Positions 1 to 6,989 of a DNA stretch of 64,000 nt are shown here, piece after piece (positions within the stretch are counted from its first letter, which is position 1; each line of letters starts with the position of its first letter). A program made the position numbers and the translations under genes. This DNA comes from Poriferisodalis sp965208895. Lineage in GTDB: Bacteria; Actinomycetota; Acidimicrobiia; Acidimicrobiales; Poriferisodalaceae. The stretch is taken from contig NZ_OZ242363.1 in the NCBI RefSeq assembly GCF_965208895.1, forward strand, positions 806,001 through 870,000, given 5' to 3'. Below the pieces are notes generated by a model. That model was given only the letters and a program-made list of their open reading frames with translations. It was not told the DNA's origin and did no database searches.

Positions 1-483
1 CAGCATCCGAGCCCGGATTTCGGGATCGGTGGCGTGGATCGACACGTACAGCGGCGACAAGCGCTCATCGAGCACCCGTTCGAGATCCAGCTCGGTGAAT
101 CGGGTGAGCGTTGTGAAGTTCCCGTACAGGAACGACAGCCGGTAGTCGTCGTCCTTCAAGTAGAGGCTGCGGCGCAGCCCGGGCGGAAGTTGGTAGATGA
201 AGCAGAACTCGCAGTGGTTGTCGCAGGTCTGCACCCGGTCGAAGATCGCCGCATGCACCTCGGCGCCGAGCGGCACCCCGGCGGCCTTGCCGACGCCGAC
301 CGTGACCTCGTGCCCGCCGCGCAGCACCGCGAGGGTGGGATCGGCTTCGTCCACCAGCAGCTGCCAGGCGATGACGTCGGTGGGCACGACGCCGGAGATC
401 GACATCACCTCGTCGCCGGGGGCCAACCCAGCGATCTCGGCCGCCGAGCCGGGCTCCACCGCCACCACAACCGGCCTTGACAC
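1..483 (-). CDS. Radical SAM DUF512-family protein (3' part missing, runs off window start)
   Basis: The visible 161 codons read from a GTG at 483 towards base 1, and the gene continues outside the window. Residues 1-70 look like a PDZ-type domain (VEPGSAAEIAGLAPGD, then GVVPTDVIAW). A radical SAM cluster follows at about residues 87-94 with CX3CX2C spacing (TCDNHCEFC), coordinating Cys87, Cys91 and Cys94. PDZ followed by an iron-sulfur radical SAM core is the layout of the DUF512 family, whose substrate is unknown. It is divergent from ispH with about 47 bp between the starts. The GTG start is a choice: the frame stays open a little further upstream and no strong ribosome site is visible. 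In other bacteria this family often sits near der/engA, which fits the cmk gene nearby. Confidence 0.8.
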   Translation of the reverse strand, partial: MSRPVVVAVEPGSAAEIAGLAPGDEVMSISGVVPTDVIAWQLLVDEADPTLAVLRGGHEVTVGVGKAAGVPLGAEVHAAIFDRVQTCDNHCEFCFIYQLPPGLRRSLYLKDDDYRLSFLYGNFTTLTRFTELDLERVLDERLSPLYVSIHATDPEIRARML

Positions 484-530
484 ACACTCAGGATAGGAAC
501 CCGACGTGCCGTGTCGGTAGCGTCGTCTGG

Positions 531-1574
531 GTGGCTGTGGACCGGGTGCTGCTGGCTGCGCCCCGCGGCTTCTGTGCCGGCGTGGAAATGGCCATCAAGG
601 CGCTCGCCTGGCTCGTCCGCTCGTTCCCGCCGCCGGTGTACTGCTACCACGAGATCGTCCACAACCGCCTTGTGGTCGACCGGTTCGAGCGGCTCGGTGT
701 GGTGTTCGTCGACGATGTCGCGGAGGTGCCGGCAGGGCGGCCGCTCATGCTGTCAGCGCACGGTTCGGCACCCGAGGTGGTGTCGCAGGCTCGCCTGCGG
801 GGAGGCTACGTGGTCGACGCAGTGTGCCCGCTGGTCACCAAGGTGCACCACGAGGTGCGGGTGCGCGCCGGCAAGGGCTTTCGGGTCGTCTATGTCGGCC
901 ACGAGGGTCATGACGAAGCGGTTGGCACGATGGCGGTGGCACCTGAGTCGATCTCGCTGGTGTCCGAGCCCGCCGACATCGACTCGCTCGACGACACCGA
1001 TGCACCGGTGGCCGTGCTGGCTCAGACCACGCTGAGCCACCGCGACTGGTCCGATGTTGCCGACGCCGCCAAGGCTCGCTTCGGCGACGTCTGGATGGCG
1101 GGGCGCTCGGACCTCTGTTTTGCCACCACCAACCGCCAAGGCGCCCTCGAGAAGATCGCGCCCGGCTGCGACACGGTGGTGGTCATCGGCTCGGCGAATT
1201 CCTCGAACACCATGGCCCTCGCCAAGGTGGCCGCCGAGTCGGGTTGCGAGCGCGTGCTGCGCGTGAACGCCGCCTCCGAGCTGCCCGACAATCTGTTCGG
1301 CACCGTGGGCGTCACCGCTGGGGCGTCCGCGCCGGAGGAACTCGTCGAGGCGGTCATCGCCAAGCTGGCTCCCCAGGACGGCACCACCGAAGTGACCATC
1401 ACCGACGAGGACGAGTACTTTCCCCCGCCGCGAGAACTGCGCGACCTCCTCAGCGCCATGGAGGCTGCCGTGCATGCCACCCTCGCCGTCGCGCCTTCGG
1501 CGCGCGTGAGCGCCGCTGACCGCACGACAGCCGCGAGCGATGTGCTCGCTGGACTCGCCTCTGCGGCATCTTAA
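531..1574 (+). CDS. ispH: 4-hydroxy-3-methylbut-2-enyl diphosphate reductase
   Basis: IspH reduces HMBPP to IPP and DMAPP, the last step of the MEP isoprenoid pathway, using a [4Fe-4S] cluster. The N-terminus APRGFCAGVEMA is diagnostic. The three cluster cysteines fall at about residues 15 (GFCAGV), 99 (DAVCPLV) and 196 (DLCFATTNRQ). The substrate-binding GHEGHDEAVGT and AQTTLS segments are present. With the GTG at 531 the protein is 347 residues; GTG at 537 is equally possible, because the conserved region starts immediately after. The last ~40 residues are alanine-rich and beyond the usual family end. It is separated from the downstream toxin-antitoxin genes by an AT-richer gap, so it is probably monocistronic. 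Confidence 0.93.
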   Translation: MAVDRVLLAAPRGFCAGVEMAIKALAWLVRSFPPPVYCYHEIVHNRLVVDRFERLGVVFVDDVAEVPAGRPLMLSAHGSAPEVVSQARLRGGYVVDAVCPLVTKVHHEVRVRAGKGFRVVYVGHEGHDEAVGTMAVAPESISLVSEPADIDSLDDTDAPVAVLAQTTLSHRDWSDVADAAKARFGDVWMAGRSDLCFATTNRQGALEKIAPGCDTVVVIGSANSSNTMALAKVAAESGCERVLRVNAASELPDNLFGTVGVTAGASAPEELVEAVIAKLAPQDGTTEVTITDEDEYFPPPRELRDLLSAMEAAVHATLAVAPSARVSAADRTTAASDVLAGLASAAS

Positions 1575-1718
1575 CTTTCGCCATATTTCAGGAAAATTCA
1601 GTAGACCTCATGAATCGAGTGATGCTAGAACTCGGACTGCCGGGAGCGCCGACGCCTTCCGCCAAGCGACCCCGACACCGAATCCTGCACTGTTTGCATG
1701 CCGACGTATGCTGGTTGT

Positions 1719-1973
1719 ATGCCTGAAGCCATCTTTGACAAGCCGAAGCGCAAGGCGATGTTCCTTGGGCCTCAAGCGCTGGGCGACCTCAGGTCGACTG
1801 CAGCTCGGCGTCGCACCGAACGCGAGGCAGTCGAAGAAGGGCTCCGGCTCTTGGCCACGAGAGACGCTCAGCTTGATGCCATGAACGAATTCGTCGAGTG
1901 GGCGACCGCCGAATGGGGAGAGCCGACCGAGGCGGAGACGGCCCGCGCCGAGGAGATCTGGTCAAGCCGGTGA
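1719..1973 (+). CDS. Small antitoxin-like protein paired with PIN toxin
   Basis: An 84-residue, highly charged protein beginning MPEAIFDKPKRKAMFLG and containing a helix with the pattern TEREAVEEGLRLL, typical of short DNA-binding antitoxins. Its stop overlaps the start of the following PIN-domain gene (GTGA), the usual coupling of an antitoxin and its toxin. I chose ATG 1719 rather than the ATG 21 bases upstream because it directly precedes the conserved-looking part. A TATGCT sequence at 1707-1712 could be a -10 element, giving a short or leaderless transcript. The family assignment rests on position, size and charge; I do not recognise a specific named antitoxin family. Confidence 0.65.
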   Translation: MPEAIFDKPKRKAMFLGPQALGDLRSTAARRRTEREAVEEGLRLLATRDAQLDAMNEFVEWATAEWGEPTEAETARAEEIWSSR

Positions 1974-2326
1974 TTCTCGACGCCGGCGTGTTCATCGCGC
2001 TCGACAACCCTTCGAAAAGGCGTGTCGTGTTGGCGCTGGTCCGCCAGATGCACGCCGACGGAGTGATCCCGGCGACGAACGATGCTGCCCTGGCCCAAGC
2101 ATGGCGCGAACCTGCCAGACAGGTGCCCTTGGCGATGCTCGTCAAGTCGGTCAACGTGTACCCCTTCGGGGACCCTCGCGTCATCGGCCAGCGCTGTGCC
2201 CGCACCGGCACGAGCGATGTCGTCGACGCGAGCCTCGCCGTGCTTGCCGACCAACTCGACGTCAAGGTCCTCACCACCGACGCAGCCGATATGCACAGAC
2301 TCGGCGCCAACGCAGCCGAGCTGTGA
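1970..2326 (+). CDS. PIN-domain (VapC-type) ribonuclease toxin
   Basis: A 118-residue protein starting at GTG 1970, overlapping the upstream antitoxin stop. It has the PIN layout: MILDAGVFIAL at the N-terminus (first acidic residue Asp4), TSDVVDASLAVLA (Asp pair near residues 81-85) and VLTTDAADM near residue 100. These acidic residues would bind the metal used for RNA cleavage. The usual second-position glutamate appears replaced in the segment LAQAWRE, a variant I recall from some actinobacterial PIN proteins. By family it should cleave RNA and be neutralised by the product of the preceding gene. Confidence 0.8.
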   Translation: MILDAGVFIALDNPSKRRVVLALVRQMHADGVIPATNDAALAQAWREPARQVPLAMLVKSVNVYPFGDPRVIGQRCARTGTSDVVDASLAVLADQLDVKVLTTDAADMHRLGANAAEL

Positions 2327-2407
2327 CAGCCGGCACTCCGATTCACCGGGCCGACATGCGGCCTCGCTCAGCCACCGAAGTATCAGTCGCAACTTCTGCA
2401 CAGAAAT

Positions 2408-2695
2408 ATGTACAGTGACGCTGTGTCATCGCGGCTCGATCCGATCCCAGCGACGGCGCCCTTGACCGACGTTCGCAGCAACCTCAGCGAGATCGTCGAC
2501 GAGATCGACCGGACAGGGACACAGTGCGTCATCACCAAGCACGGACGGCCGGTGGCCGTCATCGTGTCGAGCGACGAGTACGAATCGCTCATCGAGACCC
2601 TGAACATCCTGGGCGACAGCGACACGATGACAGCCATCGCACAGGGCGAGGCCGAATTCGCCGCCGGCGAATTCGTTCGACTCGACGAGATCTAG
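2408..2695 (+). CDS. Phd/YefM-type antitoxin
   Basis: A 95-residue protein with the Phd/YefM fold signature: TDVRSNLSEIVDEIDRTG followed by CVITKHGRPVAVIVSSDEYESLIETL. The C-terminal acidic tail (GEAEFAAGEFVRLDEI) is the part that normally wraps the toxin. It lies 18 bp upstream of a RelE-like gene. The start could be ATG 2408 or GTG 2423; TACAGT at 2411-2416 would fit a -10 element for a leaderless message starting at 2423. Members usually repress their own operon together with the toxin. Confidence 0.85.
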   Translation: MYSDAVSSRLDPIPATAPLTDVRSNLSEIVDEIDRTGTQCVITKHGRPVAVIVSSDEYESLIETLNILGDSDTMTAIAQGEAEFAAGEFVRLDEI

Positions 2696-2713
2696 CAGCA
2701 CAAGATCTCGGCC

Positions 2714-2956
2714 GTGCCCGAGCTGTCTCGCAGTGCTGCCAAGTCGCTGAGAGACCTGCCCGAACAGCAACGCAAACGGGCGATAGAGATTATCCGGCGC
2801 CTCGGCCACAACCCAGCGCTCGGCAAAAGGCTGCAAGGACAGCTACGCGGTCTGCGCTCGACCCGCCTCAGCCGAAGCCACCGCATCATCTATCGAGTCT
2901 CGGGCCACGTGATCCGCATCGCCGCTATCACCCCGCGCAAGGACGCCTACCGCTGA
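2714..2956 (+). CDS. RelE/ParE-family toxin
   Basis: An 80-residue basic protein that follows the Phd/YefM antitoxin. It shows the RelE pattern: MPELSRSAAKSLRDLP, RLGHNPALGKRLQG, LRSTRLSRSHRIIYRV and a C-terminal ITPRKDAYR, with arginines and a terminal tyrosine where RelE enzymes place mRNA-cleaving residues. By family it would cut mRNA in the ribosomal A site and be held inactive by the upstream antitoxin. The arrangement is complete and looks intact. Confidence 0.85.
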   Translation: MPELSRSAAKSLRDLPEQQRKRAIEIIRRLGHNPALGKRLQGQLRGLRSTRLSRSHRIIYRVSGHVIRIAAITPRKDAYR

Positions 2957-3001
2957 GGCAGACCGAGTTCGGCCGGGCGAGATGCGACAGAGTCAGGTCG
3001 C

Positions 3002-3697
3002 TCAGCGCACGTTGGGTGTGCCGACGTCGGCTTGTGCCTGGTCGTACAGCTCCTGGATGCGCTCGCGCAGCTCCTCGGTGAGTTCGCTCACTGCTCGGCG
3101 CGACACCCGGCCATTGGGCCCTGGCGGCGGCGGGTCCATCGGTTCGCCGATGATGAACTTGATGCGCCGCGGGTACATGAACTTGGCGCCGCGCGGCATG
3201 GCCGCGGCCGTGCCGCCGATGCCGACGGGCACGATCGGCACCTGTGCCCGCGCTGCCAGGTACACCGGTCCGTCCATGAGCGGCAGCACGCGCGGGCCGT
3301 CCTTGCGCTCGCCCTCGCCGAACATCACGACCGGGTCGTCGCCGTGGCGCAGTGCATCCAGTGCAGTGCGCAGTGCCGCCCGATCAGGCGCGTCGCGGTT
3401 CACCGGGAAGCAGCCGATCGTCGTGAACAGCCAGGCTGAGAAGCGGTACTTCCACATCGAGTCCTTGCCCATTACCCGCATCCGCGCTGGAATCGCGGCA
3501 TGAATCGGCGTGTCGATGTAGCTGCGATGGTTGGGCACCCACACGCACGGGCCGTCGGGCAGATTCTCCAGCCCGTCGACGCAGATGCGGTTCCAGGCCC
3601 GAAAGACCCCCCAGATGGCGTACTTCATGATCTTGTAGACGGCTCTGTTCAGCGGCCCGTCGCGCAGCTCGGTCTCGGGTCGGTCGGTTCCGCTCAT
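3002..3697 (-). CDS. 1-acyl-sn-glycerol-3-phosphate acyltransferase (PlsC family)
   Basis: A 231-residue acyltransferase. The catalytic HX4D box is NHRSYID near residues 57-63, and the phosphate-binding block is FGEGERKDGP near residue 126, with E-R in place of the common T-R. PVGIGGTAAAMPRG and FIIGEP match the later PlsC blocks. It probably transfers an acyl group to lysophosphatidate at the inner membrane face. Its ATG overlaps the aroA-cmk stop (ATGA), so the two are translationally coupled; in other bacteria cmk and plsC are often fused or adjacent. It is the last gene of the minus-strand run that starts with scpA. Confidence 0.9.
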   Translation of the reverse strand: MSGTDRPETELRDGPLNRAVYKIMKYAIWGVFRAWNRICVDGLENLPDGPCVWVPNHRSYIDTPIHAAIPARMRVMGKDSMWKYRFSAWLFTTIGCFPVNRDAPDRAALRTALDALRHGDDPVVMFGEGERKDGPRVLPLMDGPVYLAARAQVPIVPVGIGGTAAAMPRGAKFMYPRRIKFIIGEPMDPPPPGPNGRVSRRAVSELTEELRERIQELYDQAQADVGTPNVR

Positions 3698-5790
3698 CGG
3701 CGCCCCGCCCGATGCGGGCCAACAGTTTCCTGGGGCTCGGTCGCGAGGCGGTATAACGCGGTGATGGTCTCGACGGCCTCGTCCTGAGACAGCTCGCTCG
3801 TGTCAACAATGACCGCTCCGGGTGCCACTCGCAACGGCGAGTCAACCCTGCCCGAGTCGAGCCGATCCCGCGCGCTCAGCTCCGCTGCCAGCTCGGCGAC
3901 CGCCTCGCCATCGGGATTCGCGCCATCCGCTCTGCCGGCGGCAACCGCTTGCTGGATCAGTCGGCGGCGGGCCCGCTCGGCCGCAGCGGCGGTGAGGAAC
4001 ACCTTGAGCACGGCGTCGGGGAACACCACGCTGCCGATGTCGCGACCCTCCATCACTCCCCCGCCCACGCGGTTCGCCCAATCACGCTGACGGCGGGTCA
4101 GCACCCAACGCACCTGCGGGTTGGCGGCCACCACGCTGACGTGGCGATCCACCTCTGCGCTGCGGATCGCCGCCGTGGCATCGTCACCGTCAACGGTGAC
4201 CCGCTGGGCGCCATTCGCGCTGGAGATCTCGATCTCCGCCGTGCGTGCAATCTTCGCTACCGCTGCCTGGTCGGTGATATCGATGCCCGCTTGCAGGGCT
4301 GCCCACGCCACCGCCCGGTACATCGCCCCCGTGTCGAGATAGTCCATTCCAAGCTCAGCCGCCACAGCACGAGCCACGCTGGACTTGCCTGACGCTGCAG
4401 GACCGTCGATGGCGATGACCGGACCGGAGGGCTCGGTCGGCCCCGAGAGCGAATCCGGCGAAGCCCTGAGCGATTCGAGCGCATCGAAGAAGTCGGGGAA
4501 CGTCTTGGCGACGCAATCCGGGTCGTCGATGTCGATCCCGGCCACCCGCAAACCTACGAGCGTCATCGCCATCGCCATGCGGTGATCGCCATGACAGTCC
4601 ACGAGGCCCGCCCGGAGCCCGAAGGGGTTCGGGCGGATGGTGATGCCATCGGGTTCGGCAACGGCGTCGATGCCGCGCCTAGCGAGCTCGGCCGCCGTAT
4701 TGGCGATGCGGTCAGTCTCCTTGCGGCGGATGAAGCCGATGCCCTCGATGGCAGTGGTGCCCTCGGCAAACGCCGCCACCGCTGCCAGCGTCTGCGCGGT
4801 GTCGGAGAAGTCGCGCAGGTCGAACGAGCCTCCACGCAGCGTCCCGCCCGGCGGCGCGCCGACCGTGATGGCATCGTCGCTCACCGTGACTTCCGCGCCC
4901 ATCTCGCCGAGAACCTCGGCGAAGCGCACATCGCCTTGGATGCTGTTGCTGCCGAGCCCCTCCACTCGCACCTCGCCGCCGCACAGCGCAGCCGTTGCCC
5001 AGACGTAGCTCGCTGCTGAAGCATCCGGCTCGATCGGGTACACCGTCGAGCGATAGCCGCCTTCGGTCACGACGAAACGATCGGCACTGGGCACGACGAC
5101 GTTGGCGCCGAACGCCTCCATGACCGCCACCGTCATGTCGATGTACGGCCGGCTCACGGTGTCGAACGCCGCGTCGATCTCCACGTGGATGCCGCCGCGC
5201 AGCGGTCCCGCGAGCAGCAGCCCGGTCGCGAACTGGCTGGAGGTATCGGCCCGGATCCGCACGTGGCGCAGCAGTGGTGCGTCAACATCGCCGGCGGAGA
5301 TCACTTCGATCGGCAGGCAGCCGTGCTCGCCGAGCTCGTGCACCTCGACACCCAGCGAGCGCTGCGCCGCGAGCAGATCATCCAGCGGGCGCGTGCGCAG
5401 CTGGGGATCGCCGTCGAGCAGCCACCGGCCGCCGAGGGCTGCCATGACCGGCAGGATGAACCGAGCGGTCGTGCCCGATGACCGCGCGTGCACCATGACC
5501 GGCTCGTCTGCGGCGTCATGGGATCGGGATCGCCGGCCGCCGATGCCGTCGACGACGAGTCGGCGTTTGCCGCGGTTGACCCGCACCACCGCGCCGAGGG
5601 CGGTCACCGCCTCGATCATCGCCTCGGTGTCGTCCGCGAACAGGACACCGTCGAGTGTGCTGCGCCCCGAAGCCAAGGCGGCGCACAGCACCGCCCGATT
5701 CGTGATGCTCTTGGAACCCGGCAAACGCGCGGTGCCCGACGCGCCATTGGTGAAAGGGTCGATGACCCCGATCGCCCGTCCGGCGCTCAT
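3694..5790 (-). CDS. aroA-cmk: Bifunctional 3-phosphoshikimate 1-carboxyvinyltransferase / cytidylate kinase
   Basis: A 698-residue fusion. Residues ~1-440 are EPSP synthase (shikimate pathway): LPGSKSITNRAVL, SSGTTARFILP, PDASAASYVWATAAL, RRKETDRIANTAAEL and DHRMAMAM. Residues ~458-690 are cytidylate kinase (CMP/dCMP phosphorylation): the P-loop IDGPAASGKSSVARA, LDTGAMYRAVA, MEGRDIGSVVFPDA and the lid ERARRRL. The join is a short Ser/Pro-rich linker, and both halves look complete. The gene overlaps tyrA upstream and plsC downstream by ATGA junctions, so aromatic amino-acid synthesis, nucleotide metabolism and lipid synthesis are read as one message. Confidence 0.95.
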   Translation of the reverse strand: MSAGRAIGVIDPFTNGASGTARLPGSKSITNRAVLCAALASGRSTLDGVLFADDTEAMIEAVTALGAVVRVNRGKRRLVVDGIGGRRSRSHDAADEPVMVHARSSGTTARFILPVMAALGGRWLLDGDPQLRTRPLDDLLAAQRSLGVEVHELGEHGCLPIEVISAGDVDAPLLRHVRIRADTSSQFATGLLLAGPLRGGIHVEIDAAFDTVSRPYIDMTVAVMEAFGANVVVPSADRFVVTEGGYRSTVYPIEPDASAASYVWATAALCGGEVRVEGLGSNSIQGDVRFAEVLGEMGAEVTVSDDAITVGAPPGGTLRGGSFDLRDFSDTAQTLAAVAAFAEGTTAIEGIGFIRRKETDRIANTAAELARRGIDAVAEPDGITIRPNPFGLRAGLVDCHGDHRMAMAMTLVGLRVAGIDIDDPDCVAKTFPDFFDALESLRASPDSLSGPTEPSGPVIAIDGPAASGKSSVARAVAAELGMDYLDTGAMYRAVAWAALQAGIDITDQAAVAKIARTAEIEISSANGAQRVTVDGDDATAAIRSAEVDRHVSVVAANPQVRWVLTRRQRDWANRVGGGVMEGRDIGSVVFPDAVLKVFLTAAAAERARRRLIQQAVAAGRADGANPDGEAVAELAAELSARDRLDSGRVDSPLRVAPGAVIVDTSELSQDEAVETITALYRLATEPQETVGPHRAGRR

Positions 5791-6989
5791 GCCAGATCGC
5801 GCGTCGTGGGGTGATAGCCCTGCCCGGCCAGAGCCGCCAGGAAGCGCTGCGCCTCGGTGCGTGCCACCACCAGCACCAGCACGCCTTCGGCGCCTTCGGG
5901 CGAGTGGGCCACCTCGATGTCGGCCACGTTCACGTCACAATCCGCGGCGAGCATGGTGATGGCTGCGATCTGGCCCTTGCGGTCAGGGATCGGCACCCGC
6001 ACCTCGAGCATCTCCTGGGGTCGCACGTAGCGGGACGGCAGGTTGGTGCGCGCGCGCCGCGCCTGGGTGAGCACGGCGCGCAGTCCGTCGCGGTCTGCCT
6101 CAGCTACGACATCTCGCATCCGCGCCATTCGCTCAGCCAGCTCGTCGAGCACGCTCACAATGGCGTCACGGTTCTCGCCGCAGATGTCCAGCCAGATGCC
6201 TGGATGACCAGCGGCAATCCGTGTCATGTCCCGGAATCCGCCTGCGGCGAGGCGAAGCAGCGGTGCGTCGTCGAGGGCTCGGTCGTCGGCCAGGCACATC
6301 AGCGATGCCGCAGCGAGGTGCGGCACATGGCTGACCACCGCAACGAGGGCATCGTGACGTTCGGGCGTCATCGTCACGACATCGGACCCGAACCCTGCCA
6401 GCACTGCCTGGCAGGACCGCAGCGCATCGTCGTCAGTGGTCTCGTTCGGCGTCAGCGTCCACACTGCGCCGGCGAACATGTCCGGGTTCGCGCCCTCGAT
6501 GCCTTCCTGTTCCGAGCCGGCCATCGGATGACCCGGCACGAAGCGGGGGTCGGCGATTGCTCGGGCGACGGGCGTCTTGACGCTGCCCGTATCGGTCACC
6601 ACGGCGCCCGTGGCTGCCGTGTCGACCAGCGCAGCCGCAACCTGATCGGCCAGCAGAGCGGCAGGCACCGCCACCACGCAGAACGTCGCGTCGGGATCCG
6701 TGCCGACGGCATCGAGGCAGCCGAGCTCGAATGCTCGCTGTGCGTAGTCGCCAACGGCATCGCGCCCGGTCACGTGCCATCCCGACTTGCGCAGTGCGGC
6801 TGCGACAGATCCGCCGATCAAGCCCGTGCCCACGACTTGGGCGCGCCTCGACGACGAGTCGGTGTGCGACCGCAGCCGCGTTGTTTCGGCAGGACTCGAG
6901 GCCACGCACCGAAGGGTACCGATGGCTCTGAATGTCCCCAGCGTGGATCCGGTGAGATTCTGCGGGCAGCGATCGCCCAACCAGGTCAC
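5787..6989 (-). CDS. tyrA: Prephenate dehydrogenase with C-terminal ACT domain
   Basis: It oxidises prephenate to 4-hydroxyphenylpyruvate for tyrosine. The NAD-binding start is QVVGTGLIGGSVAAAL near residue 51. The core has GHPMAGSEQEGIEGA and TPNETTDDDAL. The C-terminal ~75 residues form an ACT domain (VRVPIPDRKGQIAAITMLA, then VNVADIEVAH), the usual site of feedback by tyrosine. The longest frame (400 residues) starts at GTG 6989, directly after the oxidoreductase stop. About 50 residues precede the NAD fold, and a later GTG (residue 29, VASSPAE) could be the true start. It overlaps aroA-cmk by ATGA. Confidence 0.92.
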   Translation of the reverse strand: MTWLGDRCPQNLTGSTLGTFRAIGTLRCVASSPAETTRLRSHTDSSSRRAQVVGTGLIGGSVAAALRKSGWHVTGRDAVGDYAQRAFELGCLDAVGTDPDATFCVVAVPAALLADQVAAALVDTAATGAVVTDTGSVKTPVARAIADPRFVPGHPMAGSEQEGIEGANPDMFAGAVWTLTPNETTDDDALRSCQAVLAGFGSDVVTMTPERHDALVAVVSHVPHLAAASLMCLADDRALDDAPLLRLAAGGFRDMTRIAAGHPGIWLDICGENRDAIVSVLDELAERMARMRDVVAEADRDGLRAVLTQARRARTNLPSRYVRPQEMLEVRVPIPDRKGQIAAITMLAADCDVNVADIEVAHSPEGAEGVLVLVVARTEAQRFLAALAGQGYHPTTRDLA

